This document shows, one piece after another, positions 26,147-34,468 of a stretch of DNA of 46,140 bases. Below the pieces are notes generated by a model. That model was not told where the DNA came from, ran no database searches, and saw only the letters and a list, made by a program, of their open reading frames with translations. The position numbers were made by a program, and so were the translations under genes. Within the stretch, counting starts at the first letter, position 1. Each line of letters begins with the position of its first letter. Source of the stretch: Beijerinckiaceae bacterium (GTDB lineage: Bacteria > Pseudomonadota > Alphaproteobacteria > Rhizobiales > Beijerinckiaceae); assembly GCA_025458025.1 (NCBI GenBank), contig JALOTF010000046.1:1-46140 (forward strand). The letters run 5' to 3'.

Positions 26147-27535
26147 ATGGAATTCGATTGTGATCTCTTCGTCATCGGCGGTGGTTCGGGCGGCGTTCGC
26201 GCGGCGCGTATCGCAGCGGGGCACGGCGCGCGGGTGATGCTTGCGGAAGAGTTCCGCATGGGCGGGACGTGCGTTATCCGCGGCTGCGTGCCGAAGAAGC
26301 TCTATGTGCTCGCCGGGCGTTTCGCACGTGATTTCCGCGAGGCCAAGGGCTTCGGCTGGGCCGTTGGCGAGGTGAGCCATGACTGGAGCGCGCTCGTCTC
26401 CGCCAAGGAAGCCGAGATTACCCGCCTCGAAGGGCTCTATGCCAGGGGGCAGGCCAGCGCGGGCGTAACGGTGGTAAAATCCCGTGCGGTGCTGGAAGGC
26501 CCGCATGACGTGCGGATCGTGAGCGAAAACCGCGTTGTGCGTGCGAAGCATATCCTCATCGCGACCGGTGGGCGGCCCAATCTCGATGAGAAGCTTCCGG
26601 GCATCGAGCATGTCGTGACCTCGAACGAAATCTTTGACCTGAAAGAGTTCCCGAAGCGCATCCTCATCGCGGGCGGCGGCTATATCGCGCTCGAATTCGC
26701 CGGGATATTCCGGGATCTCGGCGCAGAAGTCACCGTGATCTATCGCGGCGAGAAGCCTCTGCGCGGATTCGATGAAGACCTGCGCGATGGTCTGATCGAC
26801 GCCTACAATAAGGCGGGCATCCGCTTTGTGCTCAGCGACACGTTCAGCCGCATCGAGAAGACTGGCGAAGGCCTCATCGGCCACACGAAAGCGGGTGAAA
26901 AGCTCGTGGCGGACCAGATTCTCTTCGCCATCGGCCGGGCGCCGAATGTCGATGGCTTGGGTCTGGAGAAGGCCAGCGTGGCGTTGGGCAAGGATGGCGC
27001 GATCGTGGTCGATGCCGCCTCGCGCACCAATATTCCGCACATTTTCGCGGTTGGCGATGTTACGAACCGCGTGAACCTCACGCCCGTTGCCATCCGCGAG
27101 GGGCATGCCGTGGCGGACAGCCTGTTCGGCGGCAAGAAGGGCATCGCGCCGTGGATCGTGGATCACGCGAATATCCCCACGGCGGTGTTTACCACGCCGG
27201 AACTCGGAACCGTCGGCCTCACGGAGGCCGAGGCGCGCGCGAGTTTCCCGATGGTTGATCTCTACAAGACCTCGTTCCGTGCGATGAAGGCCACGCTGTC
27301 GGGCTCGGATGACCGGGTGATGATGAAGCTGCTTGTGGATGGCGAAACCGATCGCATCCTCGGCTGTCACATCCTTGGCGAGGGCGCAGCGGAGATGATC
27401 CAGCTCGTGGGCATCGCGGTGAAGATGGGCGCGACCAAGCGTGACTTCGATTCCACCATGGCGCTTCACCCCAGCGCGGCTGAAGAACTCGTGACCATGC
27501 GCACGCGCACAGCACGCTTCGAGCGCGCAAGCTGA
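26147..27535 (+). CDS. gor: Glutathione-disulfide reductase
   Basis: This 462-residue FAD enzyme reduces glutathione disulphide with NADPH. It has an N-terminal FAD fold (VIGGGSGGVRAARIAA), the redox-active disulphide GGTCVIRGCVPKK (cysteines near 42 and 47), an NADPH fold with GGGYIALEFAGIF and an arginine-bearing YRGEKPLRGFD loop that fits NADPH over NADH. It also has ATGGRPN, the second FAD block IFAVGDVTNRVNLTPVA, and the interface base motif HPSAAEELVTM with the catalytic histidine. The CVIRGC form distinguishes it from dihydrolipoamide dehydrogenase. It stands alone, after a terminator. Confidence 0.95.
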   Translation: MEFDCDLFVIGGGSGGVRAARIAAGHGARVMLAEEFRMGGTCVIRGCVPKKLYVLAGRFARDFREAKGFGWAVGEVSHDWSALVSAKEAEITRLEGLYARGQASAGVTVVKSRAVLEGPHDVRIVSENRVVRAKHILIATGGRPNLDEKLPGIEHVVTSNEIFDLKEFPKRILIAGGGYIALEFAGIFRDLGAEVTVIYRGEKPLRGFDEDLRDGLIDAYNKAGIRFVLSDTFSRIEKTGEGLIGHTKAGEKLVADQILFAIGRAPNVDGLGLEKASVALGKDGAIVVDAASRTNIPHIFAVGDVTNRVNLTPVAIREGHAVADSLFGGKKGIAPWIVDHANIPTAVFTTPELGTVGLTEAEARASFPMVDLYKTSFRAMKATLSGSDDRVMMKLLVDGETDRILGCHILGEGAAEMIQLVGIAVKMGATKRDFDSTMALHPSAAEELVTMRTRTARFERAS

Positions 27536-27651
27536 CCAAGCCCCGGTACCTGACACCGCGAAAGCCATTTCCTCTCGCCAGAACGGGCATTTGCAGTTAA
27601 ACAGCGCTTCCGCCCTCGGGGGAGGGCGTGTTTCAAAAGAATGGTGCTGTC

Positions 27652-29064
27652 ATGACCTCGCGTGCGCTCGATAATGTTGCAAAGAAGCCTTGGGCCCCGA
27701 CGTCCTGGCGCTCTTTTCCGATCGCGCAGGTTCCGAGCTATCCGGATTCTGCCCTTCTGGAAGCAACCGAGAAGCAGCTCCAGAGCTTTCCGCCGCTGGT
27801 TTTTGCGGGCGAGGCGCGCAAGCTCAAGCGGGCGTTGAGCAAGGTCGCGGCGGGTGAGGCCTTCCTGCTTCAGGGCGGGGATTGCGCCGAGAGCTTTGCG
27901 GAGCATTCCGCGAACCACATCCGCGATTTCTTTCGTGTTTTCCTGCAGATGGCGGTGGTGCTCACCTATGCCGGCTCCTCGCCGGTGGTGAAGGTGGGCC
28001 GCGTGGCCGGCCAGTTCGCGAAGCCGCGCTCCTCGCCGGTCGAAAAGCATGACGGCGTAGAATTGCCGAGCTATCGCGGTGACATCATCAACGGCATCGA
28101 TTTCACGCCGGAAGCGCGCATCCCCGATCCACGCCGGCAGATCGAGGCCTATCGCCAGTCTGCGGCGACGCTGAACCTCATCCGCGCGTTTGCGACCGGC
28201 GGTTATGCCAGCCTCGACAATGCCCAGAAATGGGTGCTCGATTTCGTGCAGAACAGCCCGGCCTCGCATCGCTATCTCGATCTCATCGGGCGCATCACGG
28301 AAGCGCTGCAATTCATGCGCGCCATCGGCATCAATTCCGAGACGCACCCAGAAATGCGCCTCACGGAGTTCTACACGAGCCACGAGGCGCTTCTGCTCGG
28401 CTACGAGGAGGCGATGACCCGCGAGGATTCGACCCATCCGGGCGAATATGTCGCAACCTCGGGCCACATGCTCTGGATCGGCGACCGCACGCGGCAGCCA
28501 GACCACGCGCATATCGAGTTCTTCCGGGGTATCCTGAACCCGATCGGCCTGAAATGCGGCCCGTCGCTCACGCCGGACGGGCTGCTTGAACTCATCGACA
28601 TCCTGAACCCGGATAACGAGGCGGGCCGCCTCACGCTCATCTGCCGCTTCGGCTCCGACAAGGTGGGCAACCACCTGCCGGATCTGATCCGCGCGGTGAA
28701 GCGCGAGGGCCGGAATGTCGTGTGGTCGTGCGATCCGATGCACGGCAACACGATCTCGCTCGGTGCTTACAAGACCCGGCCGTTCGAGCGGATCCAGCAG
28801 GAAATCAAGAGCTTCTTCCAGATCCACCAGTCCGAAGGCACCTATGCCGGCGGCATCCATCTCGAAATGACCGGCAAGAACGTCACGGAATGCACTGGCG
28901 GCGCGAAAACGGTTACCAACGAGATGATCGCCGACCGCTACGACACCTTCTGCGATCCGCGCCTTAATGCGGAGCAGGCCATCGAGCTGGCCTTCATGGT
29001 CGCGGACCTGATCAAGAAGGAAAAGAGCGAGCTGGGCACGCTGGTACCAGCGGCTGCGGAATAA
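27652..29064 (+). CDS. Class II 3-deoxy-7-phosphoheptulonate (DAHP) synthase
   Basis: This protein of about 470 residues catalyses condensation of phosphoenolpyruvate and erythrose 4-phosphate, the first step of the shikimate pathway. It is of the class II (plant-like) type. Visible blocks are [19 protein letters not shown] at the N-terminus, [11 protein letters not shown] with the metal-ligand cysteine, [42 protein letters not shown] and [16 protein letters not shown] take the ATG at 27652. A GTG at 27628 adds eight residues but is very close behind its GGAGG. An intrinsic terminator follows. No other aromatic biosynthesis gene is adjacent. Confidence 0.94.
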   Translation: MTSRALDNVAKKPWAPTSWRSFPIAQVPSYPDSALLEATEKQLQSFPPLVFAGEARKLKRALSKVAAGEAFLLQGGDCAESFAEHSANHIRDFFRVFLQMAVVLTYAGSSPVVKVGRVAGQFAKPRSSPVEKHDGVELPSYRGDIINGIDFTPEARIPDPRRQIEAYRQSAATLNLIRAFATGGYASLDNAQKWVLDFVQNSPASHRYLDLIGRITEALQFMRAIGINSETHPEMRLTEFYTSHEALLLGYEEAMTREDSTHPGEYVATSGHMLWIGDRTRQPDHAHIEFFRGILNPIGLKCGPSLTPDGLLELIDILNPDNEAGRLTLICRFGSDKVGNHLPDLIRAVKREGRNVVWSCDPMHGNTISLGAYKTRPFERIQQEIKSFFQIHQSEGTYAGGIHLEMTGKNVTECTGGAKTVTNEMIADRYDTFCDPRLNAEQAIELAFMVADLIKKEKSELGTLVPAAAE

Positions 29065-29087
29065 CGTTCGCGCACGCGCAGGAGTTC

Positions 29088-29114
29088 AGGGCGGGTCTTC
29101 GGGCCGCCCTTTTT
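29088..29114 (+). terminator. Intrinsic terminator after DAHP synthase gene
   Basis: The stem AGGGCGG / CCGCCCT with a 9-nt loop is followed by a run of T residues. Confidence 0.85.
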
Positions 29115-29241
29115 CATGAATTGTTAGCCATGTTTCCTGGCATTGGCGAGGCGTGGCGCGCGCCACAGGAATGCCGCGATTCCGAGAGGTTTTTTTAAGG
29201 TTTCGGTTAGAAACCTGAGCGCCTCAGCACGGAGACCTGTC

Positions 29242-29541
29242 ATGCGTTATCATCTCTCCGCCGTGGCCGCCGGCGCCATCGCCGCCCTTGCCATCATGTT
29301 CCACACGCCGTCGCAGGCCGCACAGGGCCGCAACGCCGCTGCCGCCGCGGGTCTCGCGATCGGTGCCGCCGGTGCCTATATGCTCATGCAGGGTGGCTCG
29401 CGCGCTGAACCGGTCGTCGAGGAAGAAGTGATCGTCGAGCGCCGTCGCCCGCGCTATGTTCCCACCTGCCGCATGGAGCGGAAGAAGGTGTGGATCGATG
29501 AGGAAAGCTACACCTATCGCCGTGTCGAGGTGTGCGAGTAA
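29242..29541 (+). CDS. Small exported glycine-zipper protein (paralog of next gene)
   Basis: This 99-residue protein has a signal peptide (MRYHLSAVAAGAIAALAIM...SQA). An Ala/Gly-rich hydrophobic stretch follows (AAAAAGLAIGAAGAYMLM), then an acidic segment. The C-terminal motif TCRMERKKVWIDEESYTYRRVEVC has two cysteines about 23 residues apart (given as TCRMERKKVW and YRRVEVC). The next gene encodes the same C-terminal pattern, so the two look like diverged tandem duplicates. A GGAG site lies 8 nt before the ATG. The function is unknown; an outer-membrane or periplasmic location is inferred. Confidence 0.75.
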   Translation: MRYHLSAVAAGAIAALAIMFHTPSQAAQGRNAAAAAGLAIGAAGAYMLMQGGSRAEPVVEEEVIVERRRPRYVPTCRMERKKVWIDEESYTYRRVEVCE

Positions 29542-29678
29542 CCGCGCTTCCTGAACATGAACGGCAGGCAACAATGCCGTTCAGCTTCGGGCCAAGGTTA
29601 AGGCTCTAATCTCCGAAGCATGAAGACCGGATGCGAACGGATCGCGTTCGCCAGGTCTTCCGGTTCGGAGACAGAGCC

Positions 29679-30128
29679 ATGATGAATTCGCTTCCCCTCG
29701 GCAAGAAGGTTGCCGCCGTCGCGCTCGCTGCCCTGACGATGGGCGCTGGCCTCACCATGACCGCCGGCCAGGCCGAAGCTCGCGATGGCCGCAAGGGCGC
29801 TCTCATCGCAGCCGGTGTTCTCGGCGCGCTCGCGGTGGGTGCTATCGCGGCCCAGGCCAACGAATCCCGCTATGGTTACGTTGATGACGGCTATGCCGCC
29901 GATGATGTCTACGCTCCGGGTTATCATCAGCCGCGCACGGTCTATCAGCAGCCGGTGCAGTATTACGCACCGCATCCGGGTTACGGCTATCACCGTCCGC
30001 ATCGCCCGCGTCATCCCGGCTATTCGGAAACGGGCTATTCCTATCGCGGCCCGGTCTGCAAGCTGAAGAAGCAGCAGGTGTGGGATGGTTATGGCTGGCG
30101 TTTCCAGCGCGTACAGGTCTGCCGCTGA
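29679..30128 (+). CDS. Small exported Tyr/His/Pro-rich protein with glycine zipper
   Basis: This 149-residue protein has a signal peptide ending GQAEA and a glycine-zipper-like segment (GALIAAGVLGALAVGAIAAQ). A low-complexity YxxPGYHQP / HPGYGYHRPHRP region is rich in tyrosine, histidine and proline. The C-terminal motif VCKLKKQQVWDGYGWRFQR ends in VQVC and matches that of the upstream gene. The histidine-rich part could bind metal, which is speculation. The start is the first of two adjacent ATG codons, after GGAG. A strong terminator follows. Confidence 0.78.
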   Translation: MMNSLPLGKKVAAVALAALTMGAGLTMTAGQAEARDGRKGALIAAGVLGALAVGAIAAQANESRYGYVDDGYAADDVYAPGYHQPRTVYQQPVQYYAPHPGYGYHRPHRPRHPGYSETGYSYRGPVCKLKKQQVWDGYGWRFQRVQVCR

Positions 30129-30154
30129 TCGGTAAGGTCACGCCATGAAAACGG

Positions 30155-30182
30155 AAAGCCCGGCCGCGAGGCCGGGCTTTTT
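30155..30182. terminator. Bidirectional intrinsic terminator
   Basis: The stem AAAGCCCGGCC / GGCCGGGCTTT closes a GCGA tetraloop, with a T-run on the plus strand. It lies between the convergent genes ending at 30128 and 30227. Confidence 0.92.
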
Positions 30183-30226
30183 GCAATTGCCGTGGGGGCC
30201 CGGCAATCGATCAGAATCTCACGCGA

Positions 30227-31105
30227 TCAGAATTTCACGCCGCCGGCCACGCGTGCGGTGTTGATCGCCATTTCCGGGCGCGTGCCGCCCGAGGCGAACT
30301 GGATGTACTGCCATTCCGCGCGCAGGAAGACATTCGAGAAGAACGCCATATCCACGCCCGCGCCCACCGCGCCGCCATAGGAAATGCCACGATGGCGCAT
30401 GGTGTAGCTGTTCGAAACCGTGCCGCGCAGGGTGTAGACCGGTGTGCCGGTGACAGGGTCGGTCGTCACCGCGAATTGCGAGGTCGTGCCATCGGCGGTT
30501 GCCGTGCTGGTGATGTTGCCGAAGGCCACACCGGCCGTGAGATACGGCATGAAGTAACCGGCAGCCCAGCCCACGCGGCCGCGCAGGGTATACCAGTCAT
30601 CGAGCTGGCTGCGGGCACGGGCGCTGACCGTAGTGTTCCAGATATCGGTGCCGGTCGAGGCGGCACTCAGGGCACGGGTGATCGGGCCGGAGGCGGAGGA
30701 GGTCGAAATCCTCGAGCGGGAGTAATCCACCTCCATGCCGAGCACGACATCATCCCAGAGGTAGTTGTAGCCGGCGAAAACGCCGAGGCTCGTGCCCTGC
30801 TTGATGGCCGACCCGAGATGAATCAGCCCCGGAATCTGGTCCGTGATGGCGAGGCTCGGCAGCACGTTGCGGCCGAGTTGCGGCCCCAGCGCCGAATAAT
30901 CCGATCGCGCAGCGGAAATGCCGGCATGGACACCGACATAGACACCGGCCCAATCCACGCCCGAGTTTTTCGGCTCGGCCTCCGGCGCATAGGCGCCGCG
31001 CAGGTAATCGGCAGCCTGTGCGCCCGATGTGGCCGCGACTGCCAGGACCGTCAGGCTCCCGAGGCGCTGGAGGGTCTTCCTCCCGAGCAAGCGATGAACC
31101 GACAT
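30227..31105 (-). CDS. Outer membrane beta-barrel protein (Omp25/porin-like family)
   Basis: This 292-residue protein has a signal peptide (start MSVHRLLGRKT, end SGAQA). The mature part begins ADYLRGAYAPEAEP, then WAGVYVGVHAGISAARSDYS, the typical opening of Hyphomicrobiales outer-membrane beta-barrels. Later strands include LGVFAGYNYLWDDVVLGMEVDYS, YTLRGRVGWAAGYFMPYLTAG and VFLRAEWQYIQF. The C-terminus ends in phenylalanine (VAGGVKF), as expected for a BAM-assembled barrel. The ATG at 31105 has AGGAG upstream. It may have a structural or surface role; no ligand is inferred. Confidence 0.88.
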   Translation of the reverse strand: MSVHRLLGRKTLQRLGSLTVLAVAATSGAQAADYLRGAYAPEAEPKNSGVDWAGVYVGVHAGISAARSDYSALGPQLGRNVLPSLAITDQIPGLIHLGSAIKQGTSLGVFAGYNYLWDDVVLGMEVDYSRSRISTSSASGPITRALSAASTGTDIWNTTVSARARSQLDDWYTLRGRVGWAAGYFMPYLTAGVAFGNITSTATADGTTSQFAVTTDPVTGTPVYTLRGTVSNSYTMRHRGISYGGAVGAGVDMAFFSNVFLRAEWQYIQFASGGTRPEMAINTARVAGGVKF

Positions 31106-31308
31106 GGATGAACTCCTGTAACCTGACCTGAACCCGGACACGCCCCGCGAGGCAGAACGCGCCATGGGGCTTCATGCAGCCAAGAGTAAAAAAGTAACCT
31201 TACCCTCGGGTTAAGCGGGCCTGCCTCCATTCGCTCCGTTTTGGCACGTTCTGCCTTGGCAAAGCCCACGATTGTCAGGGGAGGCGGAGGGGACTACATG
31301 CCATTGCC

Positions 31309-33066
31309 ATGAATGGTGCTCCGATGAACGCTGCCCCCGCTCGCCTCACCCTCGCTCTCGCGCAGGTGAACCCGATCCTAGGCGATATCGCCGGCAATCT
31401 CGCGCGGGCGCGCGATGCGCGGTCCAAGGCTGCGCAAGCCGGGGCTGAGATCGTGATGTTCCCGGAATTATTCCTGATCGGCTATCCGCCGGAGGATCTT
31501 GTGCTGAAACCCGCCGTGCAGGATGCCTGCCGGCAGGCGCTCGATGATCTCGCCCGCGACACCGCCGATGGCGGCCCCGCCGTGCTGATCGGCTTGCCAT
31601 GGAAAGAGGGGGGCAAGCTTTTCAATGCCATTGCAGCGCTCGATTCGGGACGAATCACCGGCGTGCGTTTCAAGGTCGATCTGCCGAATTACGGTGTGTT
31701 CGACGAAAAGCGCGTGTTTGATTCGGGGCCCATGCCCGGCCCGCTGCCCCTGCGTGGTGTGCGCCTCGGCCTGCCGATCTGCGAGGATATCTGGACGCCG
31801 GAGGTGGTCGAATGCCTCTCGGAGACGGGGGCAGAAATCCTGCTCGTGCCGAATGGCTCGCCCTATCGGCGCGGCGTGGCGGATGAGCGGATGAATGTTG
31901 CCGTGGCGCGTGTGGCTGAAAGCGGGCTCGCGCTGGTCTATCTCAATCAGGTCGGCGGGCAGGATGATCTCGTCTTCGATGGCGCGAGCTTCGGGCTTAA
32001 TCCCGGTGGCGCCATGGCCTTCCAGATGCCCGGTTTCCGTGAGGATTTGCAGCTCATCACGCTGGAGCAGGGCGCTTCGGGCTGGCAGATCTCAGAAGGC
32101 CCGAAAGCCTTGCTCGCCGAGCAGGACGAGGCGGATTACACCGCCTGCATGCTGGGCCTGCGCGATTACGTCGAGAAAAACCGCTTCCCCGGCGTAGTCC
32201 TCGGCCTTTCCGGCGGTATCGATTCCGCAATCTGCGCGGCGCTCGCGGCGGATGCCCTCGGGCCGGATCGCGTGCATGCGGTGATGCTGCCCTATCGCTA
32301 TACCTCGGAGGATAGCCTGATGGACGCCAAGGATTGCGCGAGCGCGCTGGGTATCCGCTACGACATCCTGCCGATCGCCAGCGCGGTGGAGGGGCTGGAA
32401 GCTGCGGTGGCACCCATCTTCGCCGGCACGAAACGCGACATCACGGAAGAAAACGTGCAATCGCGCGCGCGCGGCACGATCCTCATGTCGATCTCGAACA
32501 AGTTCGGACCGATGGTCGTGACCACCGGCAACAAAAGTGAGATGAGCGTGGGCTATGCCACGCTTTATGGGGATATGAATGGCGGCTTCAACCCCATCAA
32601 GGACCTCTACAAGATGGAGGTCTACCGCCTTTCGGCCCTGCGCAACCGCTGGAAGCCCGCGGGCGCGAGGGGCCCGGATGGCACGGTGATCCCCGAGAAT
32701 ATCCTCGTGAAGGCTCCCACCGCCGAATTGCGCGAGAACCAGAAGGATCAGGATTCGCTGCCGCCTTACCCCGTGCTCGACGACATTCTCGAATGCCTCG
32801 TCGAGAAGGAGATGCGCGTGGCCGACATCATCGCGCGCGGGCATGACCGCGCGACCGTGGAGCGCATCGAGCATCTGCTGGCCATCGCCGAATACAAGCG
32901 CCGGCAATCCGCGCCCGGCGTGAAGGTCACGCGCAAGAATTTCGGCCGCGACCGCCGCTACCCCATCGTCAACCGCTTCCGCGATCGCTCGGAGGGGGCA
33001 TACGCCCCGGATCAAGGCATCCAGCCCGAGCCGATGAAGAGCCTCAGCGAGGCCTATGATGGCTAA
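31309..33066 (+). CDS. nadE: Glutamine-dependent NAD+ synthetase
   Basis: This 585-residue two-domain enzyme makes NAD+ from deamido-NAD, ATP and glutamine. The N-terminal nitrilase-type amidase (about residues 12-260) shows the Glu-Lys-Cys triad in FPELFLIGYP, FKVDLPNYGVFDEKR and LPICEDIW. The C-terminal synthetase has the ATP-binding loop LGLSGGIDSA (near 298) and YTSEDSLMDA, MSISNKFGPMVVTTGNKSE and KDLYKMEVYRL. It overlaps the start of gltX by 8 nt, so translation is probably coupled. An ATG 15 nt downstream is an alternative start. Confidence 0.96.
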   Translation: MNGAPMNAAPARLTLALAQVNPILGDIAGNLARARDARSKAAQAGAEIVMFPELFLIGYPPEDLVLKPAVQDACRQALDDLARDTADGGPAVLIGLPWKEGGKLFNAIAALDSGRITGVRFKVDLPNYGVFDEKRVFDSGPMPGPLPLRGVRLGLPICEDIWTPEVVECLSETGAEILLVPNGSPYRRGVADERMNVAVARVAESGLALVYLNQVGGQDDLVFDGASFGLNPGGAMAFQMPGFREDLQLITLEQGASGWQISEGPKALLAEQDEADYTACMLGLRDYVEKNRFPGVVLGLSGGIDSAICAALAADALGPDRVHAVMLPYRYTSEDSLMDAKDCASALGIRYDILPIASAVEGLEAAVAPIFAGTKRDITEENVQSRARGTILMSISNKFGPMVVTTGNKSEMSVGYATLYGDMNGGFNPIKDLYKMEVYRLSALRNRWKPAGARGPDGTVIPENILVKAPTAELRENQKDQDSLPPYPVLDDILECLVEKEMRVADIIARGHDRATVERIEHLLAIAEYKRRQSAPGVKVTRKNFGRDRRYPIVNRFRDRSEGAYAPDQGIQPEPMKSLSEAYDG

Positions 33067-34468
33067 GCCCGTCTTCCGTTTTGCCCCGTCGCCTACGGGC
33101 TACCTGCATATTGGCAATGCCCGCACCGCCCTGTGGAACGCGCTGATGGCGCGTAAAAGCGGCGGAACCTTTCTGCTGCGCTTCGATGACACCGATACAG
33201 AGCGCTCCCGGCAGGAATTCGCGGACGGCATCCTTGAGGATCTGGCTTGGCTGGGGATTCCGCCGGACCGCATCGAGCGGCAATCCGATCGTGCCGCGCG
33301 ATACGCCGCCGTGCTCGAGGATTTCAAGGCGCGCGGGCTGGTCTATCCGGCCTATGAGACCGCCGAGGAACTTGATCGCAAGAGGAAGCGCCAGCAGGCG
33401 CGGGGCCTTCCGCCGGTTTATGATCGCGCGGCTCTGGCGCTCACCGATGCGGATCGCGCGAAGCTCGAAGCCGAGGGGCGGCAGCCGCATTGGCGCTTCA
33501 GGCTCTCCGGGCAAACCGTGCGCTGGCAGGATGGCGTGCGCGGCGAGTGCCATATCGAGACGGCCTCATTGTCCGATCCCATCCTCGCGCGCGCTGAAGG
33601 GCAGGTGCTATACACCTTCGCGAGCGTGATTGATGACGCCGATTTCGGCATCACCCATGTGTTGCGCGGCGAGGATCATGTCGCGAATACCGCGGTACAG
33701 ATCGAGCTTTTTCAGGCTTTGGGTGCAGCTGGAGCATGGGCAAATGAAGTCGATGCCGGTTCGCGTGAAGCCCATGCGACCACAATAAGGCTTCCGGCTT
33801 TCGCGCATCACAACCTCATCGCCTCCGCCACCGGCGAGGAGATGTCGAAGCGCACGGGCGCGCTCTCGCTGCGCTCGTTCCGGGCGGAGGGTGTCGATCC
33901 GCTGGCGGTGGCGATTGTCGCGACGCTCACCGGCACGTCCGAAGCCATCCGCCCGCTGGAAGGGCTCGATGCCTTGGCTGATCTGCTCGATCTTTCCAAA
34001 TTCTCCCGTGCACTCACGAAGTTCGATCCGGCGGAGATCACCGACCTCTCGGTGAAGCTGCTGCATGCCAAGCCCTTTGCAGCCCTTCAGGAATCGCTTG
34101 CCCATCTCGGAATTTCCGGTCCCAAGGCGGAAGCTTTCTGGGCGGCAATCCACGGCAATGTGAGCCGGCTGGAGGAGGTGCGCGAATGGTGGAGCCTGCT
34201 GATTGAGCCCCAGAATTTCGCCGTGGCCGAAACGGATTTCCTCAGCGAATGCGCCGGCCTGCTGCCTGCCGAGCCTTTTGGTGTCGAGACATGGAGCCAG
34301 TGGGTTGGTGCGATTCAGGCGAAAACAGGCCGGAAGGGCAAGGCGCTCTTCATGCCCCTTCGCCTTGCGCTCACGGGGCGCGAGCAGGGGCCGGAGTTGA
34401 AGGCCGTGTTGCCCCTCTTAGGGCGGGCTGAGGCTCTGGCGCGTTTGGTGCCGGCGCAACGACTCTGA
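33059..34468 (+). CDS. gltX: Glutamate--tRNA ligase with an in-frame palindromic-element insertion
   Basis: This class I aminoacyl-tRNA synthetase has about 469 residues. Its catalytic motifs are FAPSPTGYLHIGNARTALWN (HIGH-type) and EEMSKRTGALS (KMSK-type, near 261). The C-terminal helical anticodon-binding part is present. Between IELFQALGA and PAFAHHNLI, where relatives have only one or two residues, this protein carries about 20 extra residues including AWANEVDAGSREAHA. These are encoded by a REP-like palindrome at 33734-33777. The reading frame stays open through it. Many Alphaproteobacteria have two GltX proteins, and which copy this is cannot be told. The second of two adjacent ATGs is preferred, with GAGG six bases upstream. 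The 3' end overlaps the convergent DUF2865 gene by 98 bp. Confidence 0.93.
   Translation: MAKPVFRFAPSPTGYLHIGNARTALWNALMARKSGGTFLLRFDDTDTERSRQEFADGILEDLAWLGIPPDRIERQSDRAARYAAVLEDFKARGLVYPAYETAEELDRKRKRQQARGLPPVYDRAALALTDADRAKLEAEGRQPHWRFRLSGQTVRWQDGVRGECHIETASLSDPILARAEGQVLYTFASVIDDADFGITHVLRGEDHVANTAVQIELFQALGAAGAWANEVDAGSREAHATTIRLPAFAHHNLIASATGEEMSKRTGALSLRSFRAEGVDPLAVAIVATLTGTSEAIRPLEGLDALADLLDLSKFSRALTKFDPAEITDLSVKLLHAKPFAALQESLAHLGISGPKAEAFWAAIHGNVSRLEEVREWWSLLIEPQNFAVAETDFLSECAGLLPAEPFGVETWSQWVGAIQAKTGRKGKALFMPLRLALTGREQGPELKAVLPLLGRAEALARLVPAQRL
33734..33777 (+). repeat. REP-like palindromic element inside gltX
   Basis: A 44-bp inverted repeat with outer arms GCATGGGC / GCCCATGC. It aligns without gaps to the element at 38912-38955 and with one gap to that at 26005-26047, sharing GCCGGTTCGC, TGAAG and the GCAT / ATGC ends. 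The arm-tip triplet is GGG/CCC here, TTT/AAA and GTT/AAC in the others, so pairing is kept while sequence varies. Flanks TGGAGCATG and ATGCGACC are shared with the 26005 copy. It is translated as about 15 residues of GltX. Confidence 0.85.

Noticed and set aside
33720-33795. An intein or group I/II intron in gltX
   Set aside because: The insertion is only about 60 bp, stays in frame and lacks splicing residues or intron cores; it matches the palindromic element instead.
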